Shown here: positions 1-7,165 of the stretch, in pieces | How the letters are laid out: each line of letters starts with the position of its first letter | Position numbering within the stretch: the stretch's first letter is position 1 | From: Euzebyaceae bacterium | GTDB lineage: Bacteria; Actinomycetota; Nitriliruptoria; Euzebyales; Egibacteraceae | Assembly (NCBI GenBank): GCA_013696915.1 | Contig: JACCXR010000561.1 | Location: forward strand, 1-19,262 | DNA length: 19,262 nucleotides | Reading direction: 5' to 3' | Notes under the pieces: model-generated | What the model was told of the DNA's origin: nothing | Databases searched by the model: none | The model's input: the letters and a program-made list of their open reading frames with translations, nothing else | Program-made: the position numbers and the translations under genes

Positions 1-1034
1 GCCCCGGCGCGGTCCGCCGGCACCGCGCGCCGCACCGGGGCCGCCGGCAGCGCCGACCAGGGGTCCTCGCACACCCGCGGGTCGCCGCCCTGCGCCGCGA
101 TCATGCGCGCCAGGGTCTCCAGGGGAGCGCCGCTCTCCCAGCGGCCGCGGAGCTCCCCGCGCACGACATCGACGTCGCCGTCGCGCGCCTCGGCCAGGGC
201 CAGCGCGGCGAGCTCCAGCGCGACCGTCGCCAGCCGGCCCCCGGGTGGTCCGCCGAGCAGCGCGACGCACTCGGCGACCTCCAGCGCGTTGCCGATCCCC
301 CGCCCGAGCGGCGTGTCCATCGACGTCACGGCGGCGACGCAGCGGCGTCCCGCATCGGCGCCGATCGACACGCACAGCCGCGCGAGTTCCCCCGCGGCCT
401 CCTGCGTCGGCATGAACGCCCCGTCGCCGGCCTTGACGTCGAGCACCATCGTGGACGCGCCGGCGGCGAGCTTCTTCGACATGACGCTCGACGCGATCAG
501 TGCCGTGGACGCGACCGTCCCCGTGACGTCGCGCAGCGCGTAGAGCGCCTTGTCGGCCGGGACGAGGTCCCCGGTCTGCGCCGCGACGACGCAGCCGACA
601 TCCTCGGCGATGCGCAGCATCTCGTCGGCGGCAAGGGCGGTGCGGAAACCAGGGATGGCCTCGAGCTTGTCCAGCGTCCCCCCCGAGTGCCCGAGTCCGC
701 GGCCGGACAGCTTCACGAGCTGCGCGCCGGCGCTGGCGAGCAGCGGGGCGACGAGCAGCGACGTGCCGTCGCCGACGCCGCCGGTGGAGTGCTTGTCGAT
801 CGTGGGCCCGCGCAGCCCGGACAGGTCGAGGGTGTCCCCGCTGTCGACCATCGCCGCGGTCAGCGCGCGCGCCTCGGCCTCGGTGAAGCCGTTCAGCACG
901 CCGGCCATCAGGAAGGCGGCCATCTGGCCCTCCATGACCGCGCCGTCGAGGAAGCCGTCGACGAGCCAGCGCAGCTCCCCGGCCGTCAGCTCCCCGCCGT
1001 CGCGCTTGCGCCCGACGAGGTCGACCGCCCGCAT
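1..1034 (-). CDS. deoA: Pyrimidine-nucleoside (thymidine) phosphorylase, 3' end cut by window edge
   Basis: Phosphorolysis of thymidine/uridine to base plus (deoxy)ribose-1-phosphate in pyrimidine salvage, a cytosolic dimer in the family. I translated the minus strand from the ATG at 1034 (MRAVDLVGRKRDGGEL) and it stays open to base 1, giving 344 of the usual ~430 residues. The family signature is complete: KHSTGGVGDG at residues 81-90, a KLSGRGLGHSGGT stretch at 108-120, and the substrate-binding R168, S183 and K187 in the LRDVTG and SSVMSKKLA segments. The C-terminal part lies outside the window. The start is 7 bp after the stop of the zinc-finger gene, so the two are probably co-transcribed; no strong Shine-Dalgarno is visible. 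Thymidine-specific and broad pyrimidine enzymes cannot be told apart here. Confidence 0.93.
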   Translation of the reverse strand, partial: MRAVDLVGRKRDGGELTAGELRWLVDGFLDGAVMEGQMAAFLMAGVLNGFTEAEARALTAAMVDSGDTLDLSGLRGPTIDKHSTGGVGDGTSLLVAPLLASAGAQLVKLSGRGLGHSGGTLDKLEAIPGFRTALAADEMLRIAEDVGCVVAAQTGDLVPADKALYALRDVTGTVASTALIASSVMSKKLAAGASTMVLDVKAGDGAFMPTQEAAGELARLCVSIGADAGRRCVAAVTSMDTPLGRGIGNALEVAECVALLGGPPGGRLATVALELAALALAEARDGDVDVVRGELRGRWESGAPLETLARMIAAQGGDPRVCEDPWSALPAAPVRRAVPADRAG

Positions 1035-1041
1035 CAGCCGG

Positions 1042-1395
1042 TCACGACCGCTTGGCCGCGCACTCCACGCACCGTACGGACAGGGCCCGGGCCTCCAGGC
1101 GCGCCTCGGGGATGGGCTTGCCGCATTCGGCGCACTCGCCGTAGGTGCCCTCGTCCATCCGCAGCAGCGCCTCGTCGACCTCGGCGAGCCGCTCGCGGGC
1201 GTTGTCGATCAACGCCAGCATCTCGCTGCGCTCGGCGGTGGCGGCGGCGGAATCGGCGAAGTTGTCGTCGATGCCCTGGATGCGCGCGACCTTCTCGCTG
1301 TCGGGGTCGGCCCCGTAGCCGCGGAGGTCCTCGACGAGCGAGGCCCGTTCGGTCTCCAGTTCCTTGCGCAGTCGCGTCAGCAGTTCAGCGGTCAT
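1042..1395 (-). CDS. TraR/DksA-type C4 zinc-finger protein
   Basis: A 117-residue protein of the TraR/DksA family, small proteins that in characterised members bind the RNA polymerase secondary channel; the role here is inferred. Residues 1-80 are a predicted coiled-coil hairpin rich in Glu, Arg and Leu. Residues 88-112 hold the zinc finger CAEC-X17-CVEC (C88, C91, C109, C112). The ATG at 1395 is chosen because AAGGAG lies 9 nt upstream and the coiled coil begins there; an in-frame GTG/ATG extension to 1488 would run deep into xerD. The start overlaps the end of xerD by 11 bp, suggesting translational coupling. The acidic DxxDxA tip typical of proteobacterial DksA is not evident, so a DksA-like effect on stringent control should not be assumed. 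Confidence 0.85.
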   Translation of the reverse strand: MTAELLTRLRKELETERASLVEDLRGYGADPDSEKVARIQGIDDNFADSAAATAERSEMLALIDNARERLAEVDEALLRMDEGTYGECAECGKPIPEARLEARALSVRCVECAAKRS

Positions 1396-2374
1396 CTCGG
1401 GAAGCTCCTTGATCGGTCCCCCCATCTGCGGGGCGCCGGTCGCCGCCCCGGGCCGCGACCGGTTCTGCGGTCGCCCGGGGATGCGCACGCTCGTAGACCG
1501 CGCGAAGGCGCGTCCGGCTCACGAGCGTGTAGACCTGCGTGGTGTTCACACTTGCATGCCCGAGAAGCTCCTGCACGACACGTACGTCGGCGCCGTTGTC
1601 GAGCAGGTGCGTGGCGAACGAGTGGCGCAGCGTGTGCGGCGAGACCCGGTCGCCCAGCCCGACCCGTTCCGCGTGCCGTTTGATGATCTTCCAGCCGCCC
1701 TGCCGGGTCAGCCGGCCGCCTCGCCGGTTGCAGAACAGCGCGGGCGTTCCGGGCCCCAGCCCCGGCCGCCCACGCACGACCCAGCCGTCGACGGCCAGGC
1801 ACGCCGCCCGGCCGAGCGGGACGATGCGCTCCTTGCCGCCCTTGCCGAGGCAGCGGACCGTGCGCTGCGTCAGGTCGACGTCGTCGACGTCGAGGTCGAT
1901 CAACTCGGTGATGCGCAGCCCCGCCGCGTAGAGCAGCTCGAGCATCGCGCGGTCCCGCAGATCCTGGGGCTCGTCGCCGGCCGGAGCCGCGAGGAGCTGC
2001 TCGACGTCGGCCAGCGCCAGCGCCTTCGGCAGGGGCCGGCGCGCCCGCGGACCCGTGACGTCCACGGAGGGGTCGTCGCCGGCGAGACCCTCCCGGAGCA
2101 GGAACTTGTGCAGGCCCCGGACGGCGACGAGCGTGCGCGCGACCGTCGACGCCGCGTACGCCCGCCCGGTGGCGCTGCGCCGCTCGCGGATCCAGGCGAC
2201 GAACCCGGCGAGATCGGCGGCGACGGCGTCGCGGGGCTCCGCGATGCCGACCTCGTCGAGGTAGGCGCCGTAGAGGCGCAGGTCCCGGCGGTACGCCGCG
2301 AGGCTGTGCGGGGACAGGCCGCGTTCGACGCTCAGGAAGTCGAGGTAGGAGTCCCCGTGCTTCGGCAGCGCCAC
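1385..2374 (-). CDS. xerD: Tyrosine site-specific recombinase XerD
   Basis: Tyrosine recombinase of 329 residues, probably the XerD that resolves chromosome dimers at dif. The N-terminal SAM-like core-binding domain spans residues ~5-95 (YLDFLSVERGLS...AAYRRDL). The catalytic domain spans ~115-300 and has the complete active set: R154 (AGLRITEL), K178 (LGKGGKE), H247 and R250 (HTLRHS), H273 (LLGHAS) and the nucleophile Y282 (TQVYT). It starts with GTG at 2374, 4 bp after the ald stop codon, and the Shine-Dalgarno is weak, so translation may depend on coupling to ald. The last ~30 residues are low-complexity Arg/Gly/Asp-rich. A position between the Nudix/ald genes and downstream genes fits the actinobacterial xerD locus. 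An integrase of a mobile element is unlikely, given this chromosomal context and normal composition. Confidence 0.94.
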   Translation of the reverse strand: MALPKHGDSYLDFLSVERGLSPHSLAAYRRDLRLYGAYLDEVGIAEPRDAVAADLAGFVAWIRERRSATGRAYAASTVARTLVAVRGLHKFLLREGLAGDDPSVDVTGPRARRPLPKALALADVEQLLAAPAGDEPQDLRDRAMLELLYAAGLRITELIDLDVDDVDLTQRTVRCLGKGGKERIVPLGRAACLAVDGWVVRGRPGLGPGTPALFCNRRGGRLTRQGGWKIIKRHAERVGLGDRVSPHTLRHSFATHLLDNGADVRVVQELLGHASVNTTQVYTLVSRTRLRAVYERAHPRATAEPVAARGGDRRPADGGTDQGASRDDR

Positions 2375-2378
2375 GCGC

Positions 2379-3497
2379 TCAGCCCGCGAGCACCGTCACG
2401 AGCGCCGTGTGGTCGAGCCCGTGCGCCTGCGCGACCCCTTCGTTCGTCACCCTGCCGTCGATGACGTTGACGCCCTCGGCGAGGCCGGCGTCGCGTCGGG
2501 CGACCTCCAGGATTCCCGCCTCCGCGATGCGCATCACGTACGGCAGCGTCTCGTTCGTCAGCGCGTACGTCGACGTCCTCGGCACCGCCCCCGGCATGTT
2601 CCCCACGCAGTAGTGGACCACGCCGTGCACGACGTAGGTCGGGTCGCTGTGGGTCGTGACGTGGCTCGTCTCGGCGCACCCGCCCTGGTCGATCGAGATG
2701 TCCACGATGACCGACCCCGGCCGCATCGTCGACATCATCTCCTCGGTGATGACCTTCGGCGCCAGCGCCCCCGGCACGAGCACCGCACCGATGACCAGGT
2801 CGGCGCGTCCGACCTGCTCCTCCAGCGTGAGCCGGTTGGAGGTCAGCGTCACGATCTTGCCCTGGTGGATGGAGTCGACGTAGCGCAGCTTCTCGACGTC
2901 GAGGTCGAGGATCGTGACGCTCGCCTCCATGCCGGCGGCGATCCACGCGGCGTTGCGGCCCGCGGTTCCGGCACCGATCACGACGACCTCGGCGGGCAGG
3001 ACGCCGGAGACGCCGCCCATGAGCACACCGCGGCCGCCGCGGGGCCGCTCGAGCTCGTGGGCGCCGACCTGCGGCGCCATCCGGCCGGCGACCTCGCTCA
3101 TCGGCGCGAGCAGCGGCAGGGTCCCGTTGGGGCCAGCGACGGTCTCGTAGGCGACCGCCGTGCATCCGGACTCCCGCAGGGCGTGCGTCAGGGGGCCGGC
3201 GGCTGCCAGGTGCAGGTAGGTGAACAGCGTGAGGTCCCCGCGGAGGAAGGCGAACTCGGGCTCCAGCGGCTCCTTGACCTTCAGGAGCAGGTCGACGTCG
3301 CCCCACACGTCGCCCGCGTCCGGGACGAGCTTCGCGCCGGCCCGCGCGTAGTCGTCGTCGCGCAGGGACGAGCCGTCGCCCGCCCCCGACTGCACGAGCA
3401 CGTCGTGGCCCGCCAGCGTCAGCTCCCGCACCCCCGCCGGGGTGATCGCGACGCGGTACTCCGACTCCTTGATCTCGGTGGGGACCCCGACCTTCAC
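2379..3497 (-). CDS. ald: Alanine dehydrogenase
   Basis: NAD-dependent oxidative deamination of L-alanine to pyruvate and ammonium, and the reverse. The protein has 372 residues, the normal family length. Key residues fall at the family's usual numbers: R15 (SEYRVA), K75 (KVKEP) and H96 (TYLHLA) for pyruvate binding and catalysis, the Rossmann glycines around 174-179 (IGAGTAG), and D270 (SIDQGG). The start is the GTG at 3497, preceded by GGAAGG with 7 nt spacing; an open frame continues upstream but is not conserved sequence. It heads the run ald-xerD-zinc finger-deoA. A short GC-rich hairpin sits in the leader (3515-3534). In streptomycetes ald also lies near pyrG and the Nudix gene (from memory), whereas in M. 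tuberculosis it is elsewhere. Confidence 0.96.
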   Translation of the reverse strand: MKVGVPTEIKESEYRVAITPAGVRELTLAGHDVLVQSGAGDGSSLRDDDYARAGAKLVPDAGDVWGDVDLLLKVKEPLEPEFAFLRGDLTLFTYLHLAAAGPLTHALRESGCTAVAYETVAGPNGTLPLLAPMSEVAGRMAPQVGAHELERPRGGRGVLMGGVSGVLPAEVVVIGAGTAGRNAAWIAAGMEASVTILDLDVEKLRYVDSIHQGKIVTLTSNRLTLEEQVGRADLVIGAVLVPGALAPKVITEEMMSTMRPGSVIVDISIDQGGCAETSHVTTHSDPTYVVHGVVHYCVGNMPGAVPRTSTYALTNETLPYVMRIAEAGILEVARRDAGLAEGVNVIDGRVTNEGVAQAHGLDHTALVTVLAG

Positions 3498-3514
3498 GGT
3501 GGCACCTTCCGCTC

Positions 3515-3544
3515 GCGCCGCCTCGTTGCGGCGCCGCGAGTCTA
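3515..3544 (-). promoter_or_regulatory. Possible ald leader: hairpin and weak -10 box
   Basis: A perfect 7-bp stem (GCGCCGC at 3515-3521 against GCGGCGC at 3528-3534) with a 6-nt loop lies 18 nt upstream of the ald GTG. Directly upstream, the minus strand reads TAGACT (3544-3539), which matches four of six -10 consensus positions; no clear -35 box is present. This could be the ald promoter and leader hairpin, but such stems are common by chance in GC-rich DNA. Confidence 0.25.
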
Positions 3545-3689
3545 GTCGGGGGCAGACGCTCGGTCGCTGCCGTCGCCCCGGGCTGCCGTGACGAGAGCGC
3601 GGCGAGAGCAAGCCGAGAGTGGCGGCCGGCACCGTGATGCCAGCTGCCGGACGGCGGTCCGGCGCCACGGCACTCGGGAGGAATGCATC

Positions 3690-3968
3690 GTGACCAGACT
3701 TCGATCGACGATCGGCCGGTGGGCCGCAGCCGCAGCCACGTTGGTGCTCGCGACGACGACCGCGGTGATCGTCGCCGCAGCGCCGGCGCGCGCGCAGACC
3801 GGCACGATCGTGTTCATCAAGGATCACAACGTCTGGATCATGGCGGCCGACGACCCCTCGGGGGCTCGCGTCGCTCCTTGCGGCTACGGTGGCTTGGAGC
3901 CCGACGGCCCGGCCGGTCCAGGTCCATTCTCACGCACAGTGGTCACGCCCTTCGCCAACCGACGGTGA
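3690..3968 (+). pseudogene. Truncated exported TolB/PD40-like beta-propeller protein (remnant)
   Basis: A 92-residue frame from a GTG at 3690 with a strong GGGAGG Shine-Dalgarno 8-9 nt upstream. Residues 1-35 form a textbook signal peptide: TRLR, a hydrophobic Ala/Thr/Val run, and an ARA cleavage site. The mature start TGTIVFIKDHNVWIMAADDPSG looks like the first blade strand of a TolB/PD40 beta-propeller (IVF...NVWIM...D.SG). Resemblance ends near residue 60; the rest is Gly/Pro-rich and stops after 92 residues, whereas such propellers need several hundred. The end overlaps the Nudix stop by 26 bp on the opposite strand. I infer a 5' fragment left by a deletion or rearrangement whose reading start is still intact. 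A genuine short secreted protein is the alternative. Confidence 0.55.
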
Positions 3969-4494
3969 CGAGGAGCCCGATCAGGGTCTTGGCGTCGGTG
4001 ATCTCACCCCGGGCCGCCATGGCGGCCGCTTCCGTCAGAGGCAGGCGCACGACCTCCATGTCGGCTTCCTCGTGCGCGGCGGTGAACCCGTCGGGCGCCG
4101 CGACGTCCCGCAGACCGGTCGCGAGGTAGACCCGCGTCGCCTCGGTCGTCCACCCCGCCGAGTTGCGGAACTCGACGAGCGGTTCCCAGTGCTCGGCGGC
4201 CAGGCCGACCTCCTCGGCGAGCTCGCGGACGGCGGCGGCCTCCGGCGCCTCGCCGTCGACGTCGAGCTTGCCGGCCGGCAGCTCCAGCAGGTACCCGCCG
4301 ACGGCGTGGCGGTACTGGCGGACGAGGACGACCCGCCCGTCGGCGTCCAGTGCGACGATCGCGACGGCGTCGGCCTGCTCGACGATCTCCCGGTCGGCGA
4401 CGTCCCCGCCGGGCATCCGGACCCGGTCGACGCGCACCCGCGACCACGCGCCGTCGTAGACCACCGCGCTCGACTCGACCTCGTAGGTGCCCAT
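3943..4494 (-). CDS. Nudix hydrolase, ADP-ribose pyrophosphatase type
   Basis: Predicted to hydrolyse ADP-ribose to AMP and ribose-5-phosphate, a 183-residue cytosolic enzyme. The N-terminal strands (YEVESSAVVYDGAWSRVRVDRV) and the segment VVLVRQYRHAVGGYLLELPAGKLD are typical of the ADPRase branch. The Nudix box runs from G75 to L98 with E82 and RELAEEVGL at 90-98; there are six residues between the leading Gly and Glu instead of the classical five, an insertion I recall from actinobacterial ADPRases. The start is the ATG at 4494; the open frame continues upstream but family similarity begins at GTYEVESSAV. It corresponds by position to M. tuberculosis Rv1700. It is divergent from the PGPGW membrane gene. 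Confidence 0.9.
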   Translation of the reverse strand: MGTYEVESSAVVYDGAWSRVRVDRVRMPGGDVADREIVEQADAVAIVALDADGRVVLVRQYRHAVGGYLLELPAGKLDVDGEAPEAAAVRELAEEVGLAAEHWEPLVEFRNSAGWTTEATRVYLATGLRDVAAPDGFTAAHEEADMEVVRLPLTEAAAMAARGEITDAKTLIGLLVTVGWRRA

Positions 4495-4573
4495 CAGTCC
4501 GGCAGCGTACCGGTGGACGGGTTGCACCCCGTACGCGGCCGGGCAGACTTGGACAGGGAGGATGATTGCCGAG

Positions 4574-4921
4574 ATGGACGCATGCGAGAACCGCCGCCGC
4601 CGGCGCGGCAGCCTGCCGAAGCGGGTGCTCGTCGGAATCGCCGGCGGGGCGATCACGGTGCTGGGCATCGCGCTGATGCCGCTGCCCGGCCCCGGCACGC
4701 TCATCGTCCTGGCGGGTCTGTCGATCCTGGCGACGGAGTTCCTGTTCGCGCGCCGCATCCGGCACTGGGTCCAGACGAAGTGGCGGGCGCTGATGGAGGG
4801 GTTGCGCGCCCGCCGGCATCGCCGGCGCCAGGGCCCCGACCCGTGGCTGGCCCCGCCCGAATCCGGCTCGGCCGGTGTCGGGCCGCGGATGCCCTCAGAC
4901 GGCGGCGGCGGGCAGTTCTGA
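4574..4921 (+). CDS. Small PGPGW-family membrane protein
   Basis: A 115-residue protein with a basic N-terminus (ENRRRRRGSLPKR), two hydrophobic segments at about residues 17-36 and 40-57 separated by the motif PLPGPGTLIVLAGL, then a basic amphipathic stretch (FARRIRHWVQTKWRALMEGLRARRHRRR) and a disordered Gly/Pro tail. The PGPG turn marks the PGPGW putative transmembrane family (function unknown). AGGGAGG at 4555-4561 favours the ATG at 4574 (12 nt spacing); the in-frame ATG at 4562 touches the Shine-Dalgarno and is less likely. It is the only intact plus-strand gene in the left half of the window and converges on pyrG, overlapping its 3' end by 27 bp. Confidence 0.75.
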   Translation: MDACENRRRRRGSLPKRVLVGIAGGAITVLGIALMPLPGPGTLIVLAGLSILATEFLFARRIRHWVQTKWRALMEGLRARRHRRRQGPDPWLAPPESGSAGVGPRMPSDGGGGQF

Positions 4922-6550
4922 CGCGGGCTCGGGCAGCCTGCCGGCCTGCGCGAGCATCCGCTCCCGGGCGGCTCCCACGAAGTCGCGGAACAGCGGATGG
5001 GGCCGGTTCGGCCGCGACTTGAACTCGGGGTGCGCCTGGGTCGCCACGAACCAGGGATGGCCGGCCAGCTCGATCATTTCGACGAGCCGCTCGTCGGGCG
5101 AGAGCCCCGAGGCGACCATGCCGGCGTCGGCCAGCCGGACGCGGTAGCGGTTGTTGACCTCCCACCGGTGGCGGTGCCGTTCGTAGACGAACGGTTCACG
5201 ATAGGCCGTTTCGGCGCGGGTGCCGGGCTGGATCTTGCACGGGTAGACCCCCAACCGCATGGTGCCGCCGAGGTCGCGCACGTCGCGCTGGTCGCCCATG
5301 AGGTCGACGACGGGGTCCGGGGTCTCCGGCATGAACTCCGAGGAGTGGGCCTCGGACAGGCCGAGGACGTGGCGCGCGAACTCGATGACGGCGGTCTGCA
5401 GGCCGAGGCAGATTCCGAGGTAGGGGACGTGCCGCTCGCGGGAGTGGCGGGCGGCGGCGATCTTGCCCTCGACGCCGCGGATGTCGAAGCCGCCGGGCAC
5501 CAGCACGCCGTGACAGCCGGCGAGCGCCTTATCCGTGGCCCCGGGCGCGGACAGGTCGTCGGCCGACACCCAGTGGAGGTCGACCTCGACGCCGTGGTGG
5601 ATCCCGGCGTGGACCAGGGCCTCGACCACCGACAGGTACGCGTCCGGCAGGGACACGTACTTCCCGACGAGCGCGATCCGCACGGTGTCGGTCGGGTTGA
5701 GGGCCCGGTGGACCATCGCGGTCCACTCGGCGAGGTCGGGTTCGACCGCCGGGTCGAGCCCCAGCCGCCGGACGACGAAGTCGTCGAGCCCCTCGTCGCG
5801 CAGGATCAGCGGTACCCGGTACAGCGAGTCCGCGTCGTGGGCGGAGACGACGCCCTCGAGCTCGACGTCGGAGAGCAGCGCGATCTTGCGCTTCAGCTCG
5901 AGCGACAGCGGCCGGTCGGCGCGGCAGACGACCGCGTCCGGCTGGATCCCGATGCTGCGCAGCTCGCGCACGGAGTGCTGTGCCGGCTTGGTCTTCAGCT
6001 CGCCGGTCGGCCCGATGAAGGGCACGAGGGCGCAGTGCACGTAGCAGATGTTCTCGCGCCCGACGTCGTAGCGCAGCTGGCGGATCGCCTCGAGGAAGGG
6101 CAGCCCCTCGATGTCGCCGACGGTGCCTCCGACCTCGGTGATCACGACGTCCGCGTCGTCGGCCAGCGCGAGGATGCGGCTCTTGATCTCGTTCGTGATG
6201 TGCGGGATGACCTGGACGGTCTCGCCCATGTAGTCGCCGCGGCGCTCCTTGGCGATGACGGTGGAGTAGATCTGTCCGGTGGACACCGACGACGTGCGCT
6301 GGAGCGGCTCGTCGATGAAGCGTTCGTAGTGCCCGAGGTCGAGGTCGGTCTCACCGCCGTCCTCTGTGACGAAGACCTCCCCGTGCTGGAACGGGCTCAT
6401 CGTCCCCGGGTCGACGTTGACGTACGGGTCGAGCTTCTGCATCGTGACCCGCAGCCCGCGGGCCTTCAGCAGCCGGCCGAGCGAGGCGGCGGTGATTCCC
6501 TTGCCCAGGGAGGACGACACCCCGCCGGTCACCAGAATGTGCTTGGCCAC
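4895..6550 (-). CDS. pyrG: CTP synthase
   Basis: ATP-dependent amination of UTP to CTP using glutamine, the last step of de novo pyrimidine nucleotide synthesis. It has 551 residues, full length. The synthetase domain (1-~275) opens with AKHILVTGGVSSSLGKG, whose P-loop spans residues 11-18, followed by KLDPYVNVDPGTMSPFQHGEV. The class I glutamine amidotransferase domain (~290-530) has the nucleophile C381 in LGICLGLQ and the partners H507 and E509 in AHPEF; GGFDIRG near 353-359 forms the oxyanion region. The GTG at 6550 is chosen because GGAGG lies 5 nt upstream and conserved sequence begins there. This is the usual pyrG position beside the Nudix gene and downstream of recN. Confidence 0.98.
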   Translation of the reverse strand: MAKHILVTGGVSSSLGKGITAASLGRLLKARGLRVTMQKLDPYVNVDPGTMSPFQHGEVFVTEDGGETDLDLGHYERFIDEPLQRTSSVSTGQIYSTVIAKERRGDYMGETVQVIPHITNEIKSRILALADDADVVITEVGGTVGDIEGLPFLEAIRQLRYDVGRENICYVHCALVPFIGPTGELKTKPAQHSVRELRSIGIQPDAVVCRADRPLSLELKRKIALLSDVELEGVVSAHDADSLYRVPLILRDEGLDDFVVRRLGLDPAVEPDLAEWTAMVHRALNPTDTVRIALVGKYVSLPDAYLSVVEALVHAGIHHGVEVDLHWVSADDLSAPGATDKALAGCHGVLVPGGFDIRGVEGKIAAARHSRERHVPYLGICLGLQTAVIEFARHVLGLSEAHSSEFMPETPDPVVDLMGDQRDVRDLGGTMRLGVYPCKIQPGTRAETAYREPFVYERHRHRWEVNNRYRVRLADAGMVASGLSPDERLVEMIELAGHPWFVATQAHPEFKSRPNRPHPLFRDFVGAARERMLAQAGRLPEPASELPAAAV

Positions 6551-6721
6551 GCCAGCCTCCGCCCACGCCTCACGCGCGGTCCTCGTCGGGGAACGGTCCG
6601 GATAACGTCCGGGGAAGGGGGCGACCCAGCAGGCCTGCGCAGCCTCGGCCACCGTAGCACCGGGACGGTGTGCGCCTCAACGATCCGGACCGCCGTGGGG
6701 GCGGACTGAACGGCAGGGGCC

Positions 6722-6765
6722 GCTGGACGGCCGGACGGCAGTGCGGTGGCTCCCGGCCGTCCAGC
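6722..6765 (-). terminator. Strong stem-loop after the VOC gene
   Basis: A perfect 13-bp inverted repeat, GCTGGACGGCCGG (6722-6734) and CCGGCCGTCCAGC (6753-6765), with an 18-nt loop. It starts 5 nt beyond the VOC stop codon in the minus direction and lies about 170 bp before pyrG. No U-run follows, as is common for actinobacterial stem-loop terminators, so it may end or attenuate transcription between the VOC gene and pyrG. A processing or mRNA-stabilising hairpin is possible. Confidence 0.55.
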
Positions 6766-6770
6766 AAGGA

Positions 6771-7157
6771 CTACGAGGTCCGTTCTGCGTCGCTGCGCTC
6801 GACGCAGAACTCGTTGCCCTCTGGGTCGGCCAGAGTCACCCACCCTGATCCGTCGGCCTTGCGGTGGTCGCCGACGACGGTGGCACCGAGTGCCTCGAGC
6901 CGGTCGACCTCGGCGTCTCTCGGCCGATCGGTCGGCACGAGGTCGAGATGCACCCGGTTCTTGACGGCCTTGCGGTCCGCCACGCCGATGAACAGCAGAG
7001 CCAGCGACCCGTCCGGCGCCAGGAGCAGCGCCTCGGGGTCATCGGGCTCGTTGCCGTTGTCGGGGTCCTCGCCGAAGCCCGTCACCTCCGCCCAGAAGTT
7101 GGCGAGCGTGAACGGATCGGCGCAGTCGAGGGTGATGTTCCTGATGCGTATGGCCAT
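6771..7157 (-). CDS. VOC (glyoxalase/bleomycin-resistance fold) protein
   Basis: A 128-residue vicinal-oxygen-chelate fold protein. Two beta-alpha-beta-beta-beta modules are visible: residues 2-60 (IRIRNITLDCADPFTLANFWAEVTGF...SLALLFIG) and 65-122 (RVHLDLVPTD...VDRLEALGATVV...WVTLADPEGNEFCVE). The closing DPEGNEFCV is the usual strand of this family, and H70 and E116 sit where metal ligands are expected. The substrate cannot be deduced; these single-domain proteins usually work as dimers. The ATG at 7157 is preferred (GAGAG about 5 nt upstream) over an in-frame ATG at 7172 that lies inside the repeat element. The leader consists almost entirely of the 83-bp tandem repeat. It is not part of the classical actinobacterial block and may be a later insertion. 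Confidence 0.85.
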   Translation of the reverse strand: MAIRIRNITLDCADPFTLANFWAEVTGFGEDPDNGNEPDDPEALLLAPDGSLALLFIGVADRKAVKNRVHLDLVPTDRPRDAEVDRLEALGATVVGDHRKADGSGWVTLADPEGNEFCVERSDAERTS

Positions 7158-7165
7158 GTGGTCTC

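Noticed and set aside
1395..1488. N-terminal extension of the zinc-finger protein
   Set aside because: The added 31 residues lie within the xerD coding region, are low-complexity, and a strong AAGGAG supports the start at 1395.
1385..2374. XerD-like gene as integrase of an integrative element
   Set aside because: No excisionase, attachment-site duplication, tRNA target or phage gene is nearby, and the gene sits in the conserved pyrG-Nudix-xerD neighbourhood.
4505..4536. GCGTAC...GTACGC inverted repeat between the divergent Nudix and PGPGW genes as an operator
   Set aside because: Only 6 bp arms with a 20-nt gap and no clear promoter boxes; too weak to separate from chance.
4997..6709. Long plus-strand open frame (570 codons) opposite pyrG
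   Set aside because: It is the complement of a fully conserved CTP synthase, its translation is Gly/Val/Asp/Arg-rich with no recognisable domain, and long antisense frames are expected in DNA this GC-rich.
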